Source: Chlorops oryzae (lineage: Eukaryota > Arthropoda > Insecta > Diptera > Chloropidae). Taken from it: a DNA stretch of 64,000 bases. The DNA is taken from the NCBI GenBank assembly GCA_020466095.1, contig CM035806.1, positions 63,909,587 through 63,973,586 on the forward strand, in the 5' to 3' direction. A program made the position numbers and the translations under genes. Below are positions 23,571 through 35,713 of the stretch, in pieces. How positions within the stretch are numbered: the stretch's first letter is position 1; the number at the start of each line of letters is the position of its first letter. The notes below the pieces were generated by a model, which was not told the origin of the DNA, searched no databases, and worked only from the letters and a program-made list of their open reading frames with translations.

Positions 23571-26500
23571 ATGGACGATCTTGATATCTACGATGATTTG
23601 GACGAATTCCACGAGCAAGAAGAAAGGGTAGGTTTCCTTAAAAATGTTAATTTTCAAGCGATTAAAATACATTAAAATGGCTTTCAAAGAAATCAAAAGA
23701 GCTTCTTACTTTGGAAAAGAAATATGAGGACGCTTTGAAGATGATTGAAGCGATGCAGCTGGAGAAAAAAGATTTGCGTAAGAAAATACGCATAATGGAA
23801 CAAAATTTACAAAGTTTGTTGGATACTGCCAAATTGGAAATAAAAAGGAAAGACAATATAATAGATGATTTACGAAAAGAGTAAGAAGCAATCTCATTGT
23901 CATTAATGCTCAAAACTTAAAAACTTATTTTTGTATTCAGAAAAGATGATTTATGCTTCAGACGTCGGAAGCATTGGACTGCAAATAATGCAGAACTTAT
24001 ACCGTCAACGGAGGAAACATCGAAGGACAGCTCCGAAACTGCCAATAAGATAGAAGATAGTACAAAGATGCACAAAGATGCCTTGAACGAAACACAAAAA
24101 GCTGACGAACAGCCACTTAGCAAGTTGGATGAAAAAGAAAAATATCGAACTGATGGAACCCACAGAGACAGTGTTGAAAGAAATGGGGATGTTTTAAAAA
24201 ATAAGGATGCTTTCAAACAAACTGAAGAGAAACATCGTGAGAAGCGGAGAGAAGATGAAAAAAATTCTCAAAAACATTCAAGAAGACGAAGTAGAGAGAA
24301 ATCGCGTGAGAGATCTGTAAGTCCACACTATAGAGCCAAAAGTCATATAAATCGTGTTCAAGATGACCCAATGAAATTGGACAAACATCGTAACGATGAT
24401 CATAGCGTTGTACGAAGGAAGTCCAAGAATGATCGTAGAGATCACAGTAGATCTGATGATAAAAGTGATAAATTGGATCGCGTTTGTAGAAATCCTTTCA
24501 AATCAACCAGAAGTTCAAAAGACGACGGCGAAGGTGAACGAAAATCACGTAGAGAAAGAGATGAAGGCAGACGGAAAGATAAGAACATGAAATCAAAAAG
24601 AAAAGATCATCAGAAATCAGTGCATGTAAAGACTAAGTCGAGAAAGCATAAAAAGGAAACAAGTTGTAATAGTGAAGATGAAATACAGAAAGAACTACCG
24701 AGTTCAAAATCGTTTTCCAAAAACGATAAGCACAAGTATCCGGAAAGGTTTGTTAAAAGACTTTCTATTTTTATGTGTACTTCATCGTTTTTTCATTTTA
24801 GAATTTCATATGCGGACAGTTTGGATTTCGAAGATATCGAAAGCAGTGATGACGATGTTGACCTTGAGAACGACATGTTTTTAGCATCTAAATGTGAAAT
24901 TTTAGCTGAGACTAGTGGCAGCACAAAATCAGAGGGAAAGGAAGAATGCAATCAGCAAGATAAAAGTAGTGTACCTGAAGAGACCAAGAAAAAATGTTTC
25001 GATTTTCATGATGGTATTAAAAATATCGGCGACGAAGAAACAAGACATTCGATGGCTGATATAGAGGAGCATCGGTCAATGGAACAGATTAAACAAATAG
25101 TGAAAGAGTGTTTCGAAAGGACCTCGAATGTTGAAATAGAAACTAAAGAGTTGGAACCGAATTCCACACAAGAATGTACCACCAAAAGCGATAATGATTC
25201 AAAGCTTATGGAAATTCGTGTTGAACAAAATGTAGGGAAATCGTTTGAACTTTCCAATAACCAAAAAAAGTCAAAAGAACACGCCACTGAAATTTCCAAC
25301 GATTTTGAAAAACATACAATATATATTGAAATGGAAGTGCCAGATACGTTGGAAATTACAGAAACTTCCACGATAGATGAAATAAAAGAATCAAAAGAGG
25401 ACAAAATTAAGATTCACGAAGTCAGCAATGTTTCCGACAACGTTGATCTTGCTTTCAATAAGGACGATGAGTTACCGAAGAGATCAACAAATATTTCTTC
25501 AAATATGCAGCATGAAGACGAAAACATAAAACAAATTGAGGAAAGTGGAGCCATCAAAAACGGGCTCGCAATTACCTCACGAGAAATCACTAAAAATTTA
25601 GAAGAATTTTCAACAAACAATCATTTGGATGATGCGTCGTCTTGTAAAGGAAATGTTTTATTGAATGGTTTCAAAGAAAATCATTACATTAACTCTAATG
25701 GTATTAGTTCGTCACCATTAATTTCTGCAGAATCAGATAAAGACACTGTCGAGATTTCAACTCCTAATTCGAAAATCTTTATTGAAAAAGAAGAAATTTC
25801 CTCCAAGACTTCTGAAGCAAAAGCAATACCAAAACTCACCGAAGAGGCTTATCGTTGCTTTGATCAGAAAACAATTGAAGAGAACTTTGTTAATTCGAAA
25901 GTTAATATTAATTCGATTGTCAATAAACAGCGCTTGAAAACAGCAATTGAAAACTTTGATTCAAAATTTTCGAATCCAAAAAGTAAGCAAGAGCACAGAC
26001 AAGAAAACGATGAATTGAATAATTGTATCTTAAATGGGGAAATAGTTATTGATCCAACTGCCATTGAAATTAAAACCGATGATAGTAATATACGGATAGA
26101 GCTCAAAAAACTTGAGAAAGCTTATGATATTAAGGACGGTAAATTAGAGCAAAATGAAAGTACTGGAAACAAGCTTACTTCAAGCTCGGGTCTAGGTACT
26201 TTAAGTTCGTCTCAAAACGATAAGACTGAGAATACTCCTTCAGTTGGGCATGACTTGCCATCTGTTTATGTTATCGATTCCTCGGAAGATGAAATAAGTA
26301 AAGATCACAATACTGTAGCTAATTTGAATAATCCTTCAGGTTCAAATGCGCATGACATGGTAAATGTCAATAAAAAATGCTCTAAACTAAATGAAATTGC
26401 AGAATTGCCATTACAAAATGATGAAACTGTGATGAGTAACAGGCCGATTGAACGCGATTTGAATTCGAAAACTAATTTCGTTTCCGCAAAAGAAACTGAA

Positions 26501-28351
26501 ACAATTAAAGAACAAGTCAACGAAAATGACACAACGCCCGAAACAATTGCCGAAGAGGATAAACTTGTTATGGAAACTGACGAAGATGGCGATCCCATAG
26601 CGCAGCCTGAAGTTAATTTGGAGCAGCGCTCAGCCAGAAATGAAAATACGCCATCCTGCATAATTGAATTGGATGATGATGATGATGACGATGATGATGA
26701 TAATACTATATTAAGTTTAACGCTTTCTTCGGATGAGGAAGAAGACGAAAGCCTTGCAATTTTGAAAAACAAATTCAAACAGCAAAAGGAAAAAGAAAGA
26801 ATAGAGATTCTGGAAAATATACGTCTTCCTACCCTTTTCCAATCCAATTCGAATGGTAAAATCAAAAAGACGCCGAAAAAACGAAATTCAGTAAAGAATA
26901 TCAATGAAATAGATGCTTCAACTGAAGGCGCAATAGCAGTTTCGCGAGCAGTATTAGAAGACTCTGTTATCGTTTTAAGTGAAAACGAAACATTGAAAGA
27001 TGATGTAAATAATTCTGAGCCCTGTTCAAGTCAGTCAAAATCTGCTGATTTAGCGAATAATAGTGAAGCTCAATCTGTAATTGCCATTAAAGAAAACAGT
27101 TCGATTGAAGATCAGGAAGGAGCTCGGATAAAGAAAGTCGCTGAAATCCATTTGAACGAGCAAGACACTTCGAAAGCAAATTTCCAGAAAGATGAACACG
27201 ATATTAATCCTAAAGAGCTTATGAAGAATATATCCGAGATAGTAAAAAGAAATGTAGAAGCAGCTATTGAAGAGAGAGAATCTTTAAGATCTTTAGTCTT
27301 AGCAATGGAAAACGATGTTGCAAATGTCAAGGGGAAACTTGAAGAACGTTTAAAAACCGATAAGTTAGGCAGCAGCATGCAATCAGTGAGGGCTAAGACG
27401 TCTCGTAAGGACAAAATAAAGGAGTTGAAAGCAGACTTTTATAAGACCAAAAAAACGATTAAGCTGGAAAAAGGAATTCGTATAAAGTCCAAGGAAAGGC
27501 GAAGTCTAACTGAGCATAACGGCAAACCAAAAGAGGGCTATAACAAACAAAAGCAATTAAATTCGGTGTCAGAATTACTATCTGAAAATATAAAAGAGAC
27601 TTCCAATTTGTCACAACGAAGTAAAAGCCATACCAAACAATTGAAATATATTCATAACAAAACTACCTCAACTGTTCGACGACATCGTGAGCTGGAAAAG
27701 AAAACGTCCGTAGAGAAAAAGTGCGCACCCAAATCTGTTACAACGGCGACAGAAAAATCTTTTACGAAGAACCAATCCAAAAGTGATAACACTGATTTGG
27801 TGAAGACTCCAGTGAAACGGAAACGCTTATTATCGTCACCGAATCCATTAGAGAATTTCATCACAGACACCGACGAACCGACGAGCAAAGCTGCAAAGCT
27901 AAGCTCAAGCGCAGAAGTGAGAGCTATGTTGGTCGATGGTAAAAGTCCACAAACGAGCTACAACGATATATCAGGATTAAGTCCTACAGGTTTTGTACAA
28001 GATACCAATATCGATGAACTCGACCGTGATATGGAAGCAATATTCCAATCACCAGCTAAATTAGATGTTTCTCTACCTACGGCTGGTTGTCTTCCGTGCG
28101 GAAATTCCACTGCCTTGGATGCCACGATAAATGAAACTGTCAATAGCACAAAGTTGGAACCAACAAGTGATAATCAGAACAAAAAACGTGATAGCTCTTT
28201 TGAGTCGAAACGCCTGTCACTCGGTCACTCGCAGTATGTTTACGAGAGAGTTTCGGAAAATGTAGTCAATCTATTCATCACGAGACGACGAAATAAGAAA
28301 CGTTCCAATACAAACACAACTACGCCTCCATGTAATGTGGAACAAGCGTAG
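23571..28351 (+). CDS. FLASH: FLASH (CASP8AP2-like) histone pre-mRNA processing factor
   Basis: FLASH bridges the U7 snRNP protein Lsm11 to the cleavage factors that process replication-dependent histone mRNAs at the histone locus body. Exons 23571-23627, 23690-23880, 23941-24747 and 24802-28351 give about 1534 residues. The N terminus carries the LDIY motif (residues 4-7), needed in FLASH for recruiting the cleavage complex. A coiled coil (ELLTLEKKYEDALKMIEA) ends in a helix with LLDTAKLEIKRKDNII, closely paralleling human FLASH. An RS/KR-rich stretch and a long acidic, low-complexity body follow. SUMO-interaction-like patches are visible (VYVIDSSEDE, CIIELDDDDD, VIVLSE). The C-terminal segment has GFVQDTNIDELDRDMEAIF. 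The 54-bp intron at 24748-24801 is stop-free and in frame, so simple ORF calling hides it. The body is poorly conserved, so the identity rests on the N terminus. Confidence 0.85.
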
Positions 28352-28918
28352 GCTTTATTTTTGTACAGCGATTTTTTCTTTTATTTTCAAAGACGATAGA
28401 TTGTTTTTTCTTTATTTTTAAGAAAAAATAATAACGGTTTGTAAAATACAAAGTGGTTTTAAACAAATATATATATACCTATATATATATATTTTTTTTT
28501 TCCAATAAAATAGATAAATAGATCAAGATGATTGTAAGGTCTTAAATCTAAATTTCTCTAAATCTTTTTTTTTTTTGTTTTCTAATATCCATTTAAACAG
28601 GACATTTTCTCTTTGCATGCATTTCCATATGCATTTCACAAAACTATATACTGTGAAAGAAATTTGGGTATATTTCTTTTTATAGTTCATTTGATATTCT
28701 TTGGCGAGGATTTCTGTGTCTTAATGAACCTTTTGCAATAATTTTCTAGGTTTGGAAACAGATTTCACAAATTTTTTTTTTTTTTTCAACATTTGCAACT
28801 AAGCTTATATATTTTCTTATGATTTAAAACTGGCGACTAGAACTCCCATCAATACATGTACAAATACGTACGTAGATAACAAACACAACAATGAATATCT
28901 CCTTCGAATATCTTCAGT
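28352..28918. other. 3' flanks of FLASH and the aquaporin gene
   Basis: AT-rich convergent 3' regions. AATAAA at 28504-28509 on the plus strand is a plausible poly(A) signal for FLASH. Short (TA)n around 28470-28492 and poly-T runs fill the rest. No exon seen. Confidence 0.5.
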
Positions 28919-30001
28919 TTATTCTGATTTCTCCTTGCTTTCGCCAACAAGAAAGCGTCTAACCGATGGTATTTTAAATATTGGCACTGAAAGTAAAGCT
29001 CCAACGCAGGCACCAATCCAGTAGACAATAATGTGCTCAATATTTGTATGTCCACGGCAGCCCCATTTTAGTGCGGTTGCTAGGACTGGATTGAAATAGC
29101 CGCCGGAGAAATTGAATGCTGAAATCATAAAATAGTTGAAAGCATAAACTACTTTTTGGAGTCTTGCGTGTCTTATTGGGCCCGTGATATGTATGTGCAT
29201 ACGAATTGAGTCTTTAAAATGTGAAAAAACAAAACAAAAAAAAAAACAACAGTTTTTACTGGGATTTCAGCTTACCTGCCACGACGAGACTGGTACCGAT
29301 AAATGAATCGATAATATTACCGAATTTCGGATCCTTTTCACTAAGTGCCTTCGATGCCAAACGGCAGAGTAGTGTTGCAACACCTTCAATTGCAGCACCA
29401 ACATAGGGGCTAACCTAAAGGTAATCACTTAAAGAAATTCTAAAGACCGATCATTATAAATCTAAACGCGATCGATTTACCTGCAAGTCGGCATTGCACT
29501 CTTCAAAAGCTCGTCCTTCATGTGTCTCAGCAAATTCGAACCACCAAAAAACCTGAACAATTCGATAAACACAACATCCTCCCATCAATTCCGCCCATGT
29601 CCGAAGAGCCACCTCTTTTAAATTCATTTTTCCCTCGACCAAGTCTTCCATATGTGTATAGGGGCAGGCTGAAGCATCGCCCCAGACTTTACCAAACCAA
29701 ACAGTGAGAAGAAAAAGTAAAATAGCATATGCAGCCACTCCAAAATTATCAGCCACTGAAATTTGGGGGGTTGAGAGAAATTCAAAGGATCCATGATTCG
29801 AATCTATTGATGAAATAATTTACCTATGATCAGCTCGAAACAACAAGCACACAATTCTGCTGAAGCGATAGCTTCATTGACCAAGACTGGTACAATGCCT
29901 TCCCTTTTGACTAGACGTTTCGCTAGTCGACGAGCAATTTGCGCTAGAACACAATAACCAGCAATGAGGCCAGTACTTACGCCAAAAGAACTCATCGACA
30001 T
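28919..30001 (-). CDS. Unorthodox aquaporin (AQP11/12-like)
   Basis: A small membrane channel of the superaquaporin (AQP11/12) branch, usually intracellular and poorly characterised in flies (CG12251-like). Exons 29824-30001, 29481-29755, 29276-29414 and 28919-29118 give 263 residues. The first pore box is CPY (residues 90-92) in place of NPA. The second is NPV (207-209) in FNFSGGYFNPVLATAL. Hydrophobic segments are spaced as six membrane helices (for example VAAYAILLFLLTVWF and VYWIGACVGALLSVPIF). The start is the ATG of MSMSSFG, with no upstream in-frame alternative I prefer. All introns are GT-AG and phases agree. Substrate is unknown from sequence. Confidence 0.88.
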
Positions 30002-30582
30002 TCTGGTGGAATACTAATGATCGCTATGCCCCTCTAAAATAGTACAAGGCAATCAATTGAATAAATGGGAAGCAGTTTTTTCAAGGACTGCTAACAAACT
30101 ACTATTATTAATACAGACTAAAAAAGGTTTTTGTTTTTGACTCGAAAACTCGAGGTCCGTTATTTATCCATTTGTTTTTTTTTTTTTTTTCAATTGCTTG
30201 AAGATTGACCGCTTGCATTTAGGCTAACTATTTATCTGAAAGTTTGATTATTAAACTATTCAATTTTGCTGCTTGCATGCAATTTTCAGCGTCTTTCTAT
30301 ATCTAAAAATAGGCCAAAAACTTGCAGCTTTCGATTTTTTTTTTGTTTTTATTATGTTACTGTCAAAATTTATATTTCCTCGATTTGGATTTTTTGTACT
30401 GAAAATTTTTATCCATGAATTTTCAACCAATTGGCCGCGCTACTTATGCAATAAATCATTATTATTTTCTTCTAGGCTTTACTCATTTTTATTTAACAGT
30501 TTTCTATTTTTGCAATATTTATTTTTTATTTTGGTTTGGTTTGTAAAATATGAAAATTTTATACATTTTTCATTGCCCTTCG

Positions 30583-30613
<31 letters not shown>

Positions 30614-31157
30614 GCAATTTGGCACAGTTCTTTTGGGGAAATTAAGGAATTTTTTTTTTATCACGGCCCTTGCAGATCAATTTCGCTCGTTCACGTTGTT
30701 AGCTCCAACGCGAGACCTTTTAAACTAATTTAGCATTCAATCGGATTTGTTTTGGTCTCCGAGATTTATCCACATTTTTCATTTCAATGTTTGAGCGTCG
30801 TGGTCTCGCAAATCCATTAGTTTCGTGAGTCTGTGAAGATTTTTCCGTGAGATTTCGAGAGAAATATATTTTCAGCATTTTCTTTTGTGGCATAAATCAG
30901 ACTGTAAGCATTCTTTTCTGATTTGTTTATATGCGATTTTTCGCAAGGAAAATTTTTTAATTCATGTGACCAAATAGTGTGAGAAGTGAGATTTTATTCG
31001 CAATTCCTGAACTGACATGGTGACTTGCCATGAAGATTTTTATTTATTTTATTTTGAATTATTCAGCGTTTATTTTGCTTTTTCATTTTCTCAACAAAAG
31101 CATTAAATAATTGTATATAACACTAGATTAAAAAAAAATGGGTATCGCTAAAACACA
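30002..31157. other. AT-rich upstream flank of the aquaporin gene
   Basis: Includes a run of about 29 T at 30586-30614 and a frame at 30273-30728 made of aromatic low-complexity sequence, which I do not accept as a gene. No other feature is visible. Confidence 0.45.
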
Positions 31158-31740
31158 TTTAAAAAAAAAAAATAATTAAGGGTCGCTGATTATGAACATT
31201 ACATCCAATTATTTTCCCGAAAAATAGTTTCTGAGATATAGGCAAAAATCGGTTTTTGATTACTTATTCATTTCTTGCTAAACTCAAGGACTGTTTGTTT
31301 TACAAAAATTAAATACATATTATCAAAAATAACGAGACTTACCCTTTGCTTTGGTATATTACTTGTTTCAATCGATGCCTTCGTTTTTGAACCATAGACA
31401 ACTTAATGAACAAATGAAATGATTTTGAGTTCGAGCTTATTATCATAATACACCATAATTTTATTGTTTCTCAACCGATAATGAAATCACATCTCTTGTA
31501 GAGCTTAAAGAAGAGTCTTTCATATTAAGTTGTAAAAAATATGTTAAAAATTTTGTGAAGTCTTATATCAGAGTTGAACTTTGTCAAATGGGAAAAATCT
31601 TTAAAAATGTATTGTTTTTTTTCAACTTTAGTTGTCATCGATTGAAACAAGTAATATACCAAAGTTAAAGGGCAAGTCTCGTTCTCTTTGATAATATGTA
31701 TTCGTAATCAGCGACCCTTAATTAATTTAAAAAAAAAATT
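31158..31740. mobile_element. TIR element with AAGGGTCGCTGATTA ends
   Basis: The left end AATTAAGGGTCGCTGATTA is inverted at 31703-31726 (TAATCAGCGACCCTTAATT). A second inverted block pairs 31318-31380 with 31635-31700 (TGGTATATTACTTGTTTCAAT against its reverse). The left arm contains about 120 bp of extra sequence relative to the right. No coding sequence. Confidence 0.65.
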
Positions 31741-32650
31741 TCTTTAGCCCTACCCAAGGAAAAATGTCAAAAATTGTAAAGTAGTGTAATTAGAATTAAT
31801 AAATCCGTTGCATTATTAGGTGAAAACATCAATATGACTTTAGTTTCATCTGTTCAGATAAAATCGGAGTTTTCGACTATCAGCATGTTTTCTTCAAAAT
31901 ATAGTTTTATTGTGTTTCCTTATAAGATAGAGATGACGTGATCATTGCGAATTGACTCCCCCTCATAATCAAGCGTCATAATTCGGGATATCCTCCTCCC
32001 TTCTGTATGATGACGTGATATATGGACCGCCACCAAGGCAAAATTTTCAAATTTGATTTTTCCCTCCATTATTTTACATAACACGCTATCAGTGCTGCCA
32101 TCTGCTTTCAAATGTAGTGGGATGAATATAGTAGATATTTGATCAAAATCAAAAATATGCTAAGCCGATAAATACTAAATGGACAAACTGCGATTTTGCA
32201 AAATGCAAAACGGTGGCGAAATGCAATTCTTTAATGACTATTAAAATGAGATAACCATGACGTTAAGGTCTACTCTGAAAACGATTCAAGAAATTACTGA
32301 AAGTTCTAATTGCTACTTATCTTCTGATTCTGCATTGGAGTCGTGCCAAGCGTTCACAAAAAGACTTCGTGCTTTAATTGAAATCTACTATTATTGATTT
32401 CATACGATTAGTAGCATAGTTAAAAGAGCTTCATTAACTTAAAGCCAGTTTTTTCAACTAATGAAGCAGAATTATTGTATCCAAAAGAAAAAATAAGCCA
32501 AAAAATTCTAAGAAATGGAAAATCGTTAATATTTATTTAAAGTTCACAGATTTTAAGTTAAATCATACTTTCAACCACCCTGAATTCCAGCTTGATGTTT
32601 TCTATTCCATATAAATCTGTCGGAATTTAGCAAATTTCATTAGGAGCTCT
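31741..32650. other. Non-coding AT-rich DNA
   Basis: I see no exon, RNA gene or clear repeat boundary here. The 63-residue minus-strand frame at 31920-32111 has no recognisable features. Confidence 0.4.
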
Positions 32651-32659
32651 AGCGGAATA

Positions 32660-34150
32660 AAATATAAGCTCTGGCATCTCAGGGCGTAAAGTTTGCTTCT
32701 GTGCTAATTATAACCACGGCTGCCACTTCAAAAAAATATAAAAGTACCAAGAGAATTCAAAAAAAGATCCAATTTGACCAAAAAGGAGCCAAAATATATT
32801 TTACATACAAACCAATTATTCAAAAAATTGGTTCAGAACAAGTTTTTTCATTCAGTTACCCGGCATCTCGACACGCAATTTTTCATGGCATGCCATCTGT
32901 CAAAGTGTAGATATTGCCAATGGAGACCGCAAGATGGCAATTTATGTCTTGCAATATTGCTTGCCATGAAAGTTGGCAATGAGCTGCCATTTTGCTTTTT
33001 TGACAGCTGAAAATTCATTATACAGAAAATTTCAAAGTGTGAAGAGCTAAAACAAAAAAAATGGAGTGGCGTGCATAGGACATTATAAAGTAAATTTTGG
33101 AATTCTTCTCACTATCTTCCATCACAATTATGATATGAATGCGTTTCCAAATTGTGCAATTTCACGTCCTTCTAAAAATTCGATGGTATCACCCAAAATT
33201 TTGGCTTTTTTATTCTTCTAATAAATCACAAATATTTTTTAAAGCATCGAGTGCGCGTGCGCAACATATTAGCTTGTTCGTCGTTATTTCACATATGCCG
33301 ATGGCATAACATAAAAAAGCCCACCCTGGCAATATTGCCAATTTACCTGGCATCCGAAGCAATTTTCATCAGCATCTGTCAAGTTAGATTCAATGAGACC
33401 GTCAGAGCGCAAGCTTATAGCATAATTGCAATATTGTATGCCATGAAATTGAATTCAGACGTGGCAATAGCTGCACTTTTAGCTTCGATTTGACAGCCGA
33501 ATACATTTTTCAGCAGATTCGTGGTAATGTCAGCGAATGTTTTTATTTCTCGATATAAATCTGTAATATTACAGAAATTTTTAGTTTGCATATAGAAATA
33601 TGTCATATCACATTTGTGTCTAAATAAACGTGATACGAAAAAAATATTAAAAGCCAAGAGAATTAAAAAAAAGTATCAATTATGACCAAAAAAGGAGCCA
33701 ATACGTATTAGTTTCAATGACAAACCAACAAGGAAATGGTAAACAAGTTTTTTCATAACCGGCATCTAAGAATATTTTCATGGCAATTGTAATGTGAAAT
33801 ATATTTGCAATGTATGTCTATAATATTGCTTAGCGAAATGATATTGGAACGATGTTGCTTTTTATGACGTAGTTAATAATCTCACATGTTTAAAGTTGAG
33901 AGCTGAAAAAACCGAAAAATAGGATGCCATATTCTATACAAGTCAAATTGGACACTAATTCACTGTCATTTCTCCAAGAAACAATTCTTTGCAATGTGCA
34001 TTTATGCTTTAAAAACTGGGTTACCAAAGTTGGCATTTTATCGTCTAAAAAAAACATATTTTTAAAGCATCGATGCACTGCGCACATATTACTTTGCGAA
34101 CATATGCGATGCATAAGCAAAAAAATTTCTTGAAGAATATTCTTAAGCAT
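32660..34150. repeat. TGGCA/TGCCA-saturated repeat, duplicated in tandem
   Basis: Between 32660 and 33500 about fifteen copies of TGGCA or TGCCA occur, many as TTGCCA/TGGCAA. A diverged second copy follows: 32740-32890 matches 33640-33790 (AAGAGAATT, GACCAAAAAGGAGCC, ACAAGTTTTTTCA), and 33238-33290 matches 34055-34110 (TTTTTAAAGCATCGA, TGCGC). Offset is about 820-910 bp. Non-coding. Confidence 0.6.
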
Positions 34151-34534
34151 TTTTTGCAGTATTTTATATGGACTTTATTCTGATATCGTTAGGTTTAAGC
34201 TGATGTTAGACTTTCATGGTTAGTGACTTCTAAAATTTTAGCTTGCACCGAAGTTTTTTTTTTGCTTTCAATCTGTTATTGAGTAATTTAACTCGTGGCG
34301 TAAGAAAGCCAAAAAAGAGCCAAATACAATAAAAAAAAAGAGCCACAGTGCCAAGTGAAAAATAAAGAGCCAGTTTTGGCACCAAAACACCAACTTTGGC
34401 AACCGTGATTATAACTAAGATTCTGCTTTTGACCGCTTATAAATAAGAACCAAATGCCAAAGTATTTTTCTGTTTGATAAGAATTTGTTTAAAAGGAGTA
34501 AATTATTGCCCTTCTACTCCTTGCAACAGCCGAA

Positions 34535-35232
34535 ATGAGTATTTTACAATGTTTCAAAAACGCAACAAGAATTCGGCATAACAGTGGCTTATGTAAAACG
34601 GCAGAAATACCAATTCGGTTTCACTTTCTTTCAAGAACAATGCATCTACAAGTCCGAAAAGTTCTCAGCAAGAATTCGCAAGACATCCGACAAAGAAGCA
34701 AAATTGGACAATTGTTTATCGTTTCCCGATGATTCAATGGGCATCGGCGTTTAATCGACTGAAGGTATACCAAATTGCAGTCACAACGGGTTAGCTCGAA
34801 TGTTTTTGTTTTCCATTTAAGTAAAAATGTATCTAAGGAAACCTTCTTACAGTTGGCATACCGACGTCGTTCGTATTGGAACAAGCTGGACTAATGTCTC
34901 CTGGTGTGAGTTCTATTTTTGGTGCCATTGGCATCTCTGGAATCATTACGCTTGCACTATGTAGTTTAGTAGTTAAGAATCTAATAGGACTCATATATAT
35001 TAATGAGGGTAATAATCAGTTGAAATTAGCCTATGTTGACTATTGGGGTCGACGTCAAGATATCGTTCTATATATTGATGACATGGTGCCTGACGGGGCC
35101 CAAGAATACCCATCACGTTTTAATTTTTGTCAAACAATTGGCTTAAAAAGTAATGAAAAACTGCAATTTAAATTGTTGCAACGTTATGGAATTATCAGTA
35201 AACCGGATGTGTTTGGATCGTTGTTTTATTAG
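34535..35232 (+). CDS. TMEM186: TMEM186-like mitochondrial membrane protein (N-terminal frameshift)
   Basis: TMEM186 is a mitochondrial inner-membrane protein tied to complex I assembly in mammals. Exon 2 (34853-35232) reads GIPTSFVLEQAGLMSPGVSS, a membrane span, then LVGILYLNE-like LIGLIYINEGNNQLKLAYVD and YWGRRQDIVLYIDDM, matching the family's LNFWGWRQD region. Exon 1 contributes VYRFPMIQWASAFNRLKVYQ, aligned to the human YRF...RLK segment. The intron is 34790-34852 (GTTAGC...ACAG). The ATG at 34535 opens a presequence-like basic N terminus (SILQCFKNATRIRH) in a different frame. One missing base before about 34660 would join them and give about 211 residues, close to the human 213. Either the locus is mutated or the consensus has an indel. 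Confidence 0.75.
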
Positions 35233-35474
35233 GTGATGAGTTATTTATTTTTTGTATTATTGTTATATCTAGTAAATACGGAAATTCTGTTAGACAGTGT
35301 AGTAAAATTGTGTTAAAGAATTCAATATTGGTCATTTTCATGTTTTAATGGACAAATCAAAATTTCTTCAAATTTATTAAATTGGTTTTGTATGCACTAT
35401 ATATCGATTCCTTTTCGCGAAATCATCGTATTTTACATTTTTTTACGAAATTTACTGATGAAAATTTGTTATAG

Positions 35475-35713
35475 GCCTGGCAAGATATTATAACCCTAAG
35501 CACTGTTATGGAGATAATGCGGAATTAGCATATACACAGTCGCGTATGCAAAGAATAGTAGAAAAAACGCTCGTACATACAACAATTTTACGAAAATGGG
35601 TCGATATGTTCATTAAGAGAAAATATTCTTATTTTAAGCGTATGGTTAGTTCATACAAAGATTGCTTTGAAAATGCCGATACAGTCCGCCAAATTGAGGA
35701 CTGGTGGTACTGA
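35475..35713 (+). CDS. Orphan coding exon, unknown protein C terminus
   Basis: An open frame of about 79 residues ends at TGA 35711-35713 and begins at a good acceptor (TTTGTTATAG at 35465-35474). An in-frame stop lies just upstream, so it must be spliced on. The first two bases finish a codon from a preceding exon. The peptide is rich in charged and aromatic residues (RYYNPKHCYGDNAEL, KWVDMFIKRKYSYFKR) and ends EDWWY, which looks like real protein. I do not recognise the family. The preceding exon is not identified; the nearest upstream gene, TMEM186, ends in its own stop. Confidence 0.45.

Noticed and set aside
26305..26904. 199-residue serine-rich minus-strand frame and other minus-strand frames across 25000-27900
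   Set aside because: Antisense shadows of the acidic FLASH coding sequence.
24068..28351. Taking the start of FLASH at 24068
   Set aside because: That ATG lies inside exon 3; the conserved LDIY motif and coiled coil are encoded upstream from 23571 with consistent splice phases.
30273..30728. 151-residue phenylalanine-rich frame
   Set aside because: Poly-T low-complexity translation with no conserved pattern.
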